A stretch of DNA of 36,327 nt, taken from NCBI GenBank assembly GCA_903901975.1, contig CAIUTB010000092.1, positions 1-36,327 of the forward strand, read 5' to 3'. Shown in pieces: positions 16,937 to 25,680 of this stretch (position 1 is the first letter of the stretch; every line of letters begins with the position of its first letter). Under the pieces are notes generated by a model. That model was not told the DNA's origin. It was given only the letters and a program-made list of their open reading frames with translations, and made no database searches. The position numbers were made by a program, and so were the translations under genes. This stretch comes from an uncultured Bacteroidales bacterium (GTDB lineage: Bacteria; Bacteroidota; Bacteroidia; Bacteroidales; Paludibacteraceae).

Positions 16937-17521
16937 TTATTGACCAATTTTACCCATTTCCTCGTTGAAGGTTTTTTTGTATTTTTCGTAATTGTAATCA
17001 ACTTTCAATTGTTCGTTGTTCGTCATTTTGTTATTGATTTGCTGCAAAATATCGCTGCCACCAAGTTCCAGACAAACGTAATATTTGTAATTTCCAGAGC
17101 TTTTAATCACTGTTGCTTTTTCGCAAATAACCACACTTCCGGCAAGTGATTGATTGATGACTTCACGGTTCATGCCTTCATAGTTTTTCATCAACTCTTC
17201 TTTGTTGTTGTAATTCCCCGATTTTACATAATTGTCAGTTACACCTTTTACCAAGGTATTGATAGCACCAGCTAAACCAGCACGGGCTTCGCTCATGGCT
17301 TTCTTCTTAGCAGTCATTTGATCCATGCTCTCACCAATGGCGCTGAAACGCAATGCTTTAGAATTGCTGTTGAATTCTGAACCTGAACAAGGTGTTTTGA
17401 TTTCTACTTCTCCTGAATCAGCAGGCGAAAGCACTTTAGCAGTCTTGCACGATACAAACATCATACTCATGGCGCCAATAAACAGAACGCCGGTTGCTAC
17501 TTTAAAAAAATTCTTTTTCAT
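16937..17521 (-). CDS. LPP20-family lipoprotein
   Basis: 194 aa. A lipobox MMFVSC gives the lipidated Cys at 25. The mature protein is a single LPP20-like domain: LRFSAIGESMDQMTAKKKAM (57-76) continues into a SEARAGLAGAINTL helix, then a helical insert (95-125), then YKYYVCLELGG (145-155) as the closing strand, and a charged C-terminal tail. The pattern matches the LPP20 family seen first in Helicobacter, envelope lipoproteins of unknown function. It lies 194 bp from the 907-aa frame and 62 bp from the next gene, with a strong hairpin just downstream that could set a higher expression level for it than for the rest. Two Lys residues after the Cys do not give an obvious inner-membrane retention signal. 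Confidence 0.88.
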   Translation of the reverse strand: MKKNFFKVATGVLFIGAMSMMFVSCKTAKVLSPADSGEVEIKTPCSGSEFNSNSKALRFSAIGESMDQMTAKKKAMSEARAGLAGAINTLVKGVTDNYVKSGNYNNKEELMKNYEGMNREVINQSLAGSVVICEKATVIKSSGNYKYYVCLELGGSDILQQINNKMTNNEQLKVDYNYEKYKKTFNEEMGKIGQ

Positions 17522-17715
17522 AACGATTTTGTTTTAAATTAATATTAAGAGAGTTATATATTCAATTTGTTGAATAATTCGTTTAATTGTTTTTGTTTTA
17601 TCCAGCCGAAACAGAATTACGATTTACGGAACGCATACAATTCAGGTTTCTTTGTTTGTTTTGCCACGTTGATTTATCATTTATTTTATTTCCGGGTGAT
17701 GAGAAATTTATCGTA
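17522..17715. other. 194-bp intergenic gap in the cluster
   Basis: No ORF, hairpin with a T-run, or TAnnTTTG box was recognised here on the minus strand. Either read-through from the 907-aa gene or an atypical promoter must supply the lipoprotein gene. Confidence 0.4.
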
Positions 17716-20394
17716 CTAATTTAAAATATCCTTTTGGACATTTACGGTTGCCTGTGAATGATCGGGCGAATAGTCAAATAATAAATTTCCTTTTCTCGAG
17801 ACCATTTTGATATAATTAAGGTTATACCAAACCACTAATTTCCCAACTTTAATGCCCGACAGAATATCGATTTTGTAATCTCCTCCCGGCACTTCCGAAA
17901 TGGAAATCGTGCTGTTGTTGGTTACTTTTACTTTGTCAAAACCTATGTCTCGCCCATTTTGCGTTTGAATAGTAATAACACCTTTAGCATTCTGTACGAA
18001 ATTTATTCTCCCCAGATTAGTGTAAATATTCGGACATAACTTGCTGAAGGTTGGGTTGTTTTTATCCAATGCATCTTTAATTTTAGACCCGGTAAGACTA
18101 ACGCCCATGTATTTTACCAACCGAATGGCTGCCATCAATCCGGCGATGGCTTTATCAGCTTGTTGTGCTACAAATCTGTCACTTTCAATCCGTAATAAAT
18201 CGGATAAATCGGCTGAACTTTCCGAGGCAAAAGCTACTTTTTTTTCAGTTCCGGCCACTGCCAAAGCATTATTCATCATTCCTGAATAAAATATAACACC
18301 CGCAGCATCTACAAATAATCCTAATGTGCGATCATCCAGCTGAGCTGATGCATGTTTAACTGCTTGTTTCACACCTTGTGAGCTGAATGTCACCGAAAAA
18401 GCAGTAGAGTTGGTATCGGGCAGTGATTCTAATCCACCCCTGTTCAACCACAGTAAATCACCCGCAGGAGAATAGGATGCAACAAATAAATCCGCTTTTC
18501 CTTTTGCCGAGCTGATGCTCTTTTCACCCAATCGAATAACACCAGTGAAAACACCTGCTAAAACAATATTGCCTGATGGCGCAGTTTCAACTGACATTCC
18601 TACAGCATTACCACTGGCAACTACCGATTTTGCCCAAACGGTTTGTCCGCTCTGATTCATTTTAGCCACAAAGCAATTGTGTGTATTAGATGTTCCGTTA
18701 AGTGAAACACTCCCTAATTGTACCGGATTGGCAAAATATCCGGTTAAAAGGATATTACCATCACTGAGTGTTTTGCTGTTTTTAAGGTTACTACCTTTGT
18801 AGCAACCCGCATTTTGAACCGTTTCCCATACTTTGCCGAGCGAAATTTCTTCAGCATTTCCATTCTTTATTTCCAGTATTTGAGGTGAAACCGTTTTATA
18901 TTGTGGCATAGTCAAACCGGCTGGAGCATTGACGTAAGTTGGATCTGAAACTACAAATTTACTGTTTTTGTAGACCAAATAATCTCCAATTACTGGTGCA
19001 GAAAATCCAACTGCAGCTGCCACATGTTCAGGATATTCAAGTCCGATAACTTTTAGTCCAAGCGTTTCGCGTATAAGATAGGTGAATAACACATCGCGAT
19101 CGTCACAATCGGAAAAAGGATAATAGAATATTTCATCTACAAAATCGAATTTCTCACGCCCAAATTGTTCATCATCAGTTTTATACTGAAAAGCAGTTTG
19201 AACAAACCTTAGAATAAGGTTAACAGCTTTCTCTTCGTTTAAACCTGCAACGAGTGGCTTAAATGCAGCCGCGAGTGATTCTTTTGCCAATACTGAAGCT
19301 GCTGCATTCAGATTTACACTGTAGTCAACCAAAGGATAATCTTTATAGAAATTCACTAAATCAGGGTCGTAACTGATATGAACTTCATAGGGTTTATCTT
19401 CAAAACTGAACGAAAGGGTTTTATCGGCTTTTTTGCCTGCAAAATTTACAGGTGAATTGATATTAAAATCAAATGCCCGACCGGCAGCTTGATAATCTTT
19501 ATCATAGGTAAAATAGTTAGCAGCTTGTAATTTTGGGAAAATATAATAATTCATTCCACCCAAAGTTAAAAAACTGGTTGCATATACTTGCTGCAAAGTT
19601 GGCACGAGCAATGCGACCTCGTTGTTCTGAAAAGCCACACGAACTCCATATCCCGAGCGAACAAGTACAAACCATGCCATCAGTCTGGCCGAATTTTCAC
19701 TTTGTGGATACAGGTTTTTTGTAAATTGCTGAACAATCATAAAATAGCCATAGTCGTTGATATTCATGTCTGCTTTTGTTTGAAGCAATTGTTCAACGGC
19801 GGGAGAATAATTGGTGGCACTAACTTTTTCCCAAAACAAACCGATTGCGGGCTGATCTACTGTGGTTAAATCATACTTTGCCATAATTGGATCATACGGA
19901 ATAGCTATTGACCTACCGTAAAATGAAAAACTCGTAGTTTGCATGTTAGTCATAGCCTGGGCAGGTTTTCGAATAGGTTCGACCGGCTGAGGAGTAATTT
20001 CTGCTGAAACCGTTTGGGAATTTACTATCGGCTTAATGACATGAGTTTCAACACTTGTTGGATTTTGTTTAATTACTGAGGAATTCGCCGGATTGGTTGT
20101 AGGAGGTATATAAGCCGGAATATTTTGCGGTTTTGGTTTTTCCTTTAATTTTTTTCCGCTAAAAACCTGATAATTTTCCCACTCCTTGAGCAAATAATCA
20201 GTCCATTCTTTATCCCGTTTAAGAACGTAATCGGTATATTCCTTTTGTAAGCGGGCGAGTCCTTCGTTTTGCTCAATGGCATACTTGTGCATTTTAGTTT
20301 GCTCATTTCGTTGGTATTCATCGAAAGTCTGAGCTGAGATTCCACTGACAATGAAGCTGAATAGCATCAAAAAATAAACATTAAGTGCTTTCAT
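17716..20394 (-). CDS. Exported transglutaminase-fold protein with SBBP-like repeats, first gene of the cluster
   Basis: 892 aa from the Met at 20394. I prefer this to the longer frame starting at 20439 because it puts a clean signal peptide (MKALNVYFLMLFSF..ISA|Q) at the N-terminus. Residues 30-85 are charged helix, followed by a Pro-rich linker (86-150). A transglutaminase-like core spans about 390-505 with the triad in order: SDCDDRD (Cys430), PEHVAAAV (His457), VVSDPTYVNAP (Asp484). Residues 535-660 (GNILLTGYF, CFVAKMNQSGQTVWAKSV, then GNIVLAGVF, DLFVASYSPAGDLLWL) are two SBBP-like propeller repeats. The C-terminal part (about 790-892) is beta-rich. A transglutaminase-fold enzyme may act as a peptidase or cross-linker; substrate unknown. 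It heads the cluster upstream of an AT-rich region. Confidence 0.9.
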   Translation of the reverse strand: MKALNVYFLMLFSFIVSGISAQTFDEYQRNEQTKMHKYAIEQNEGLARLQKEYTDYVLKRDKEWTDYLLKEWENYQVFSGKKLKEKPKPQNIPAYIPPTTNPANSSVIKQNPTSVETHVIKPIVNSQTVSAEITPQPVEPIRKPAQAMTNMQTTSFSFYGRSIAIPYDPIMAKYDLTTVDQPAIGLFWEKVSATNYSPAVEQLLQTKADMNINDYGYFMIVQQFTKNLYPQSENSARLMAWFVLVRSGYGVRVAFQNNEVALLVPTLQQVYATSFLTLGGMNYYIFPKLQAANYFTYDKDYQAAGRAFDFNINSPVNFAGKKADKTLSFSFEDKPYEVHISYDPDLVNFYKDYPLVDYSVNLNAAASVLAKESLAAAFKPLVAGLNEEKAVNLILRFVQTAFQYKTDDEQFGREKFDFVDEIFYYPFSDCDDRDVLFTYLIRETLGLKVIGLEYPEHVAAAVGFSAPVIGDYLVYKNSKFVVSDPTYVNAPAGLTMPQYKTVSPQILEIKNGNAEEISLGKVWETVQNAGCYKGSNLKNSKTLSDGNILLTGYFANPVQLGSVSLNGTSNTHNCFVAKMNQSGQTVWAKSVVASGNAVGMSVETAPSGNIVLAGVFTGVIRLGEKSISSAKGKADLFVASYSPAGDLLWLNRGGLESLPDTNSTAFSVTFSSQGVKQAVKHASAQLDDRTLGLFVDAAGVIFYSGMMNNALAVAGTEKKVAFASESSADLSDLLRIESDRFVAQQADKAIAGLMAAIRLVKYMGVSLTGSKIKDALDKNNPTFSKLCPNIYTNLGRINFVQNAKGVITIQTQNGRDIGFDKVKVTNNSTISISEVPGGDYKIDILSGIKVGKLVVWYNLNYIKMVSRKGNLLFDYSPDHSQATVNVQKDILN

Positions 20395-21109
20395 AATAAA
20401 ATAATTTGAGGTTATAAAACATAGTTTGCTGTGTGCCAAATCCAGAAATTATAAAATTGATTTTTTATTGTCATAATTATTACAGTGTCAATCAATTTGT
20501 AGTATTACATATATGTTATTAATTTGTGATAATATGTCTAAAAGTCGTAAATTCAGAATTCTAAATTAGTCAATATCAATTAATATAAAATTGCAAGAAA
20601 AAATCATGTATAATACGTATCAACATGATAATGAGATTCATGTGATTTTCAAGCATACATAAATTAGATGAATATAAGCAAAAATCAAACAAAACACAAT
20701 AAAGAGTCTACAAAACTATAGATAAAATTTAAATAATTAGCATTAAATCCTGTTTATTTTTATTTTTTATTCTACATCAACATCCTGTTTTTATATACAT
20801 AAAATATTGATGATATCTGTTTCTTAATAAATTTAAAATCACCAAAGCATCTAAAAAAATGGATAACAAATTTGGCAATGTAGTTGTTTGTTAATAATAT
20901 CTCAAAAGATGTTTATTAATATATATTCATAGCTGTTGTTGCTTATATTTTCATAGTTTTGTTGGTGTTTTTCATGCCTGAAATATTTAACTAAAGCAGT
21001 TTAAATATAAATTTAGGCATTAAACTATTATTCGAAAATAGAGTCTGTATAGATTCATCCTTGGTTAAAATCAAATTATACTGAATTATTTATATAATTG
21101 TCAAAATAT
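20395..21109. promoter_or_regulatory. 715-bp AT-rich divergent intergenic region
   Basis: No credible ORF is present. A TAGTTTTG box on the plus strand (20954-20961) is a possible -7 element for the MG2 gene but lacks a -33 TTG at the right spacing. On the minus strand CAAAACTA (20711-20718) is a similar orphan box. A dyad, ATCATG (20603-20608) with CATGAT (20624-20629) around the 8-base palindrome ATACGTAT (20613-20620), may bind a regulator. Nothing else was recognised. Confidence 0.4.
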
Positions 21110-23752
21110 ATGAAAATAAAATCAACCTTTTTTTTTGGATTATTTTTTATTGTTTCTATTTCTGCATTTGCAGTATCAAAAAAAAACAGTGCCACATTTT
21201 CACAAATTGTCACTTCACGTTTTGCAAAACAATGGTATAATTTTCCACAAGAAAAACTTTATCTACAAACTGATAAACCATATTACAGTGCCGGAGAAGA
21301 GATCTGGTTTAAAGGTTATCTTGTAAATGCTACGACATTGGAATCAAGCGCATTAAGTCGATTCGTTTACGTGGAATTAATTGACAAACTCGATTCGGTT
21401 CTCTACCGTCAAAAAATTAAAAAAGACTCACTCGGTTTTGATGGTCATATAAAACTTAAACCCGAATTAGCTAGCGGATATTATAAACTCCGCGCATATA
21501 CCTACTGGATGCAAAATGCGGGTAATGATTTTTTCTATTCTAAGAATATTCTGATTGGGAATAGCATTGACGATCGTGTTTCAAGTAAAATTGAATATGG
21601 TACTGCTGTGGATGGACAAATTCCTGTCAAACTGACTTTTACTGATGCAGTTCAAAATCCGATAAGTGGGAAAAAAGTGGAAATAGTAGAAAACTGGGGC
21701 AGTGGTTCAAAAAAGAAAAAAGTCTTAACTACCACCAATGACGGTATAATATCATGGAAAATTAAAATCAATCAAGCTGACAGTTCCAAAAAATATATGG
21801 AAGTGTCGATGAAGGACGAAAAATATACTACTAATATTTTTTTACCGGAGTTTAGCAATGATTTTGATGTGCAGTTTTTACCTGAAAGTGGAGTACTTTT
21901 GAATAATTCATTACAAACCCTTGCTTTCAAGGCTATTGGCAAAGATGGTTTGTCGGTTGATGTAACCGGAAAAATTTTTACTGATAACAATGAGGAAATA
22001 TGTGATTTTTCCACCTTACATAAAGGAATGGGAAAGTTTTCCATTCAAACTCAACCAAACGAAACCTACTACGCTCTGGTAAAAAATACAAATGGAGTTG
22101 AAAAGCGGGTTAATCTCCCGAAATCTCAAAGTGAAGGCGTAATTCTTCATCTATTATCTAACCGGGGTAAAATCCTGTATGAAGTTTTTAATCAGACTAA
22201 ATTACCCAATAAATCACTTTATATTCTCTTACATTCACGAGGCAAAGTTTTTGTGATTCAGCCTTTACGAAATCTGGAAGGGCAGATTTCAGAATCTTTA
22301 CTTCCTCCTGGGGTAGTTACATTTGCTGTGGTCGATTCCTTGGGTCATACATTTTGTGAACGATTGAGTTTCGTACGGAATTTTAATTTGCCGAATGTTT
22401 CCATGCAAAGTGATAAACCAGATTATACTAAGCGTGAATTGGTTAATCTGGATTTAAAATTACAAACAACGCTGTCCAATCCTTTAAAAGGCAGTTTTTC
22501 TGTAAGTATAACTGATAGTCATACTGTAAAACAAGATTCGTTGGCAGATAACATTCTGAGTAATTTGTTACTAACGTCCGATTTGAAAGGATATATTGAA
22601 GAGCCAGCAGCCTATTTAGTTGATAACAAGACTGCTACCCAAGAAAAAACCGATGTATTGATGTTGACACAGGGATGGCGTCGGTTTAATACATCAGAAA
22701 TTGTGAAGGGAATTTATACTAAACCAACCTATTATCTTGAAGAAGGCCAGGCACTTTCGGGTAAAGTGTTGAATTTGTTTAATGCTCCTTCCAAAAAATG
22801 TGATATTATAATGATTTCACCTTATAAAAATGTAATAAAACTCGCAAAAACAGACACATTGGGACGTTACTTGATTGATGGAATAGAATTCCCGGATAGT
22901 ACCGTTTTTGTTTTGAAAGCTAAGAAACCGAAAAGCCTGACGGATGTTGAAATTATTCCCGATGATGATGATTTCCCTCAGCCAAGTGGCTATATTCCAA
23001 CTCCATTGAAAATTAATATTCCTGCTGAACAGCAAGAATACTTTAAGCAAAGTAAAGAAAAATATTATTATGAAGGTGGAATGCGTGTCATTAATCTTGG
23101 AGAAGTAACGGTTAAGGCTGATAAAAAAACAAAAAGCGACGACACTTATTACTCTGGGATGGCCGATAACGAAATTACGGCAGAACAACTTGAGAAATTT
23201 CCATCGACCAGTATAATCAATTTATTATATACAATTCCAGGCATTCAGATTACTGGTGATAAAATATCCATTCGAGGTGCTACCGGGAATCCAATGTTTT
23301 TGGTAGATGAAATTGAAATTCAGGATATGGAAGAAATCTCTTATCTTACTTCGAACGATGTGGAAAGTATTCAGGTATTTAAAGGTGCAAATGCAGCTAT
23401 TTTTGGTTCCCGTGGTGGAAATGGTGTGATTGTTATTAAGTTGAAGGAGGGTGTAGATTTGAAAACATCAACACCTATAAGTCTGGCTCATGTTACTCCA
23501 CTCGGATATCAGAAACCTGCAGAATTTTATGTTCCGAAATATAATGTTGACAGTGTTTATAAAAGTTCAAATCCGGATTTGAGAACCACTATTTACTGGA
23601 ATCCAACACTTGTTTGTGACAGTACTGGAACGATTCATATAAAATTTTATACAGCTGATACAGCTAATAATTATTCAGTAGTTCTTGAAGGAATTTCAAC
23701 TTCCGGAGAAATCTGTCGATATGTGGGAATTTTAAAAAGAAAAGCTGAATAA
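21110..23752 (+). CDS. MG2 (macroglobulin-like) protein with TonB-receptor plug domain and no barrel
   Basis: 880 aa from the ATG at 21110; the longer frame begins with TTG at 21098 and would spoil the signal peptide (MKIKSTFFFGLFFIVSISAF). Counting in the longer frame, residues 50-150 are an MG2-type domain (LYLQTDKPYYSAGEEIWFKG, YVELIDKLDSVLY, GYYKLRAYTYWM). Further macroglobulin-like beta domains follow, with a second LDSxxPxYxxRE-type segment at 435-475 and a TQGWRRF motif (524-530). Residues 690-790 are a plug domain: ITAEQLEKFPSTSIINLLY, ISIRGATGNPMFLVDEI and AAIFGSRGGNGVIVIKLK. It ends with A2M-like beta strands (830-880). These Bacteroidota proteins are envelope-bound; their exact role is undefined. 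There is no 22-strand barrel, so it is not a transporter by itself. Confidence 0.9.
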   Translation: MKIKSTFFFGLFFIVSISAFAVSKKNSATFSQIVTSRFAKQWYNFPQEKLYLQTDKPYYSAGEEIWFKGYLVNATTLESSALSRFVYVELIDKLDSVLYRQKIKKDSLGFDGHIKLKPELASGYYKLRAYTYWMQNAGNDFFYSKNILIGNSIDDRVSSKIEYGTAVDGQIPVKLTFTDAVQNPISGKKVEIVENWGSGSKKKKVLTTTNDGIISWKIKINQADSSKKYMEVSMKDEKYTTNIFLPEFSNDFDVQFLPESGVLLNNSLQTLAFKAIGKDGLSVDVTGKIFTDNNEEICDFSTLHKGMGKFSIQTQPNETYYALVKNTNGVEKRVNLPKSQSEGVILHLLSNRGKILYEVFNQTKLPNKSLYILLHSRGKVFVIQPLRNLEGQISESLLPPGVVTFAVVDSLGHTFCERLSFVRNFNLPNVSMQSDKPDYTKRELVNLDLKLQTTLSNPLKGSFSVSITDSHTVKQDSLADNILSNLLLTSDLKGYIEEPAAYLVDNKTATQEKTDVLMLTQGWRRFNTSEIVKGIYTKPTYYLEEGQALSGKVLNLFNAPSKKCDIIMISPYKNVIKLAKTDTLGRYLIDGIEFPDSTVFVLKAKKPKSLTDVEIIPDDDDFPQPSGYIPTPLKINIPAEQQEYFKQSKEKYYYEGGMRVINLGEVTVKADKKTKSDDTYYSGMADNEITAEQLEKFPSTSIINLLYTIPGIQITGDKISIRGATGNPMFLVDEIEIQDMEEISYLTSNDVESIQVFKGANAAIFGSRGGNGVIVIKLKEGVDLKTSTPISLAHVTPLGYQKPAEFYVPKYNVDSVYKSSNPDLRTTIYWNPTLVCDSTGTIHIKFYTADTANNYSVVLEGISTSGEICRYVGILKRKAE

Positions 23753-23966
23753 GAAAACTCACTGAGAAACTAATCCACAGAATTTATCATTTAAGTCTTA
23801 AGGTTGATTTTGTGGATTTCATACTTACTGGTAGGTAAATCGTCGTTGACTTTCGCATTAATAATGATTAATCCTTAGTGATAGTTTAAAAGAAAAGCAT
23901 AGAAATTAAAAGCTCCTGAAATTTAATTTCAGGAGCTTTTAATTTGAATCATATGAGAGGATTTTC
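23753..23966. other. Convergent intergenic region
   Basis: This separates the MG2-plug gene from the acyl-CoA dehydrogenase gene. It holds the strong terminator listed below. ATCCACA (23773-23779) also pairs with a distant TGTGGAT, with a long loop of little significance. Nothing else was recognised. Confidence 0.5.
23903..23945. terminator. Bidirectional terminator with 20-bp perfect stem
   Basis: Arms 23903-23922 and 23926-23945 are exact complements around a 3-base loop TTA, with GC-rich centres (GCTCC/GGAGC) and A/T-rich feet on both sides that supply U-runs in either direction. It ends both the MG2-plug gene (plus) and the etf/acyl-CoA dehydrogenase operon (minus). Confidence 0.92.
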
Positions 23967-25679
23967 TTATTGAACTTTATAAATATCTACATCTTCTACT
24001 TCAAATTTTTTGATAAATGCAGCATGACGACGAACTTCCACTTCTCCGTAGTTCAGATAAACTTCGGCCGATTTACGATATAAATCTTCGGTATCACGTG
24101 AAGCATCGATAAGTAACAAGTAGCTCATTACAATATGTCCGGCCATTTCAACTAAGCGTCGAGCCTGGAAATCAAGATATTCCTGATTCTTAATTTCATT
24201 TACACGGTTTACAGCATTTTCGTACAAATTAGTCATAATCTGTAAGCGTTTACGCAATGATGTAAATTCAGGATTGATAGTTTGGGTATCGTAATCACGA
24301 ATTATTTTCAGATAATTGCCTGTGGTTACGTGGCGGATTGCTGCCACAACCTGCAATTGAGAAGTTCCTTCGTAAATGGTCATGATGCGCGCGTCACGGA
24401 AATGACGTTCGCAGGCATAATCTTTCATAAAGCCTGATCCACCGTGAACCTGAATTGAATCGTATGCATTTTGGTTCGCATATTCGCTTGTAAACATTTT
24501 GAGCATAGGAGTCAACGCATCTGCCAACTTAGAATATTCTTTATATTCGGCTTTCTCGTCAGCTTCCAGTTTTCGTTCATTTTCAATGGCTTCGTATGCT
24601 TTGTAAATATCTACAAAGCGGGTTGTTTCATAAAGCAAAGTTCGTGAAGCATCTAATTTGGCTTTGATAACTGATACCATTTCAAAAACTGCTGGGAATT
24701 CAATAATGGCTTTCCCAAATTGTTTACGATCGCGTGCATAAGCTAAGGCTTCGTTATAAGCAGCAGCCGAAAGCCCTACCGATTGAGCACCAATTCCCAA
24801 ACGAGCACCGTTCATCAACGACATTACATATTTAATCAGACCCATGCGGCGGGTTCCAACTAATTTAGCAGGTGTGTTGTTGAACACTAATTCACAGGTT
24901 GGAGAACCTTTTATACCGAGTTTATTTTCGATACGACGAACCAAAACTGTATGGTCATGTTTGTTGTCGGCAACAAAATACGATAAGCCACGACCGTCAG
25001 AAGTTCCTTCTTCTGAGCGAGCCAAAACGAGTTTGATCTGAGCATCACCATTGGTGATAAAACGTTTTACTCCGTTCAAATACCACATTCCATCTTTTTC
25101 GTTGAGAGTTGCTTTCAATTGAACAGCTTGTAAGTCAGAACCTGCATCAGGTTCAGTTAAGTCCATCGAGCAGGTTGCACCTTCGCAAACGCGTGGTAAA
25201 AATTCATTCTTGATTTCGTCAGAAGCAAATTCTGCAATAGTTTCAGCACAATCCTGAAGTCCCCATATATTTGCGAATCCAGCATCGGCACGGGCAACCA
25301 TTTCGCCCGACATAACGTAAACTATAAAAGGGAAGTTTAACCCACCGTACTGCCGTGGCAAGGTGATACCATATACGCCGGCCTGAGTCAGTGCATCGTG
25401 GTTCTCCTGAGTTCCACGGGCATAGATTACACGGCTGTTCTCAACCTGTGGCCCATCGTGGTCAACACTTTCAGCATTTGGAGCAATAATATCACCGGCA
25501 ATTTCTCCGATAATTTCAAGTACTTTTTCGTAGTTGTCAATAGCATCCTCAAAATCACGGGAGGCATAATCATATTTATCTTTATCAGCAAAATTGCGCT
25601 CCTTGAGGGCAACGATTTTCTGCATCAATGGATGCGAAAGCTGAAATTTTATGGCAGGATTGTCGTTAAAAAAGTTCAT
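23967..25679 (-). CDS. Acyl-CoA dehydrogenase, last gene of the etf operon
   Basis: 570 aa, longer than the usual ~380 because of a C-terminal helical domain (about 455-570) and an N-terminal extension. It oxidises acyl-CoA to the 2-enoyl-CoA with FAD and passes electrons to ETF. Markers are the middle-domain motif MDLTEPDAGSD (172-182), GVKRFITNGD (203-212), the dehydrogenase signature ARDRKQFGK (315-323) and catalytic Glu437 in IYEGTSQLQ. Chain-length preference cannot be read from the sequence; the long C-terminus recalls VLCAD/ACAD9-type enzymes. The start codon lies 1 bp from the end of etfA. A cytoplasmic role in fatty-acid or branched-chain catabolism, or the reverse reduction, is inferred. 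Confidence 0.95.
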   Translation of the reverse strand: MNFFNDNPAIKFQLSHPLMQKIVALKERNFADKDKYDYASRDFEDAIDNYEKVLEIIGEIAGDIIAPNAESVDHDGPQVENSRVIYARGTQENHDALTQAGVYGITLPRQYGGLNFPFIVYVMSGEMVARADAGFANIWGLQDCAETIAEFASDEIKNEFLPRVCEGATCSMDLTEPDAGSDLQAVQLKATLNEKDGMWYLNGVKRFITNGDAQIKLVLARSEEGTSDGRGLSYFVADNKHDHTVLVRRIENKLGIKGSPTCELVFNNTPAKLVGTRRMGLIKYVMSLMNGARLGIGAQSVGLSAAAYNEALAYARDRKQFGKAIIEFPAVFEMVSVIKAKLDASRTLLYETTRFVDIYKAYEAIENERKLEADEKAEYKEYSKLADALTPMLKMFTSEYANQNAYDSIQVHGGSGFMKDYACERHFRDARIMTIYEGTSQLQVVAAIRHVTTGNYLKIIRDYDTQTINPEFTSLRKRLQIMTNLYENAVNRVNEIKNQEYLDFQARRLVEMAGHIVMSYLLLIDASRDTEDLYRKSAEVYLNYGEVEVRRHAAFIKKFEVEDVDIYKVQ

Positions 25680-25680
25680 A

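Noticed and set aside
156-20394. Curli or flagellar secretion locus
   Set aside because: LPP20, FlgT-like and CsgG-like folds are suggestive, but no curlin repeat protein, CsgE/CsgF or flagellar structural gene is present.
22817-23188. 123-aa minus-strand frame inside the MG2-plug gene
   Set aside because: Opposite-strand shadow of a well-supported gene.
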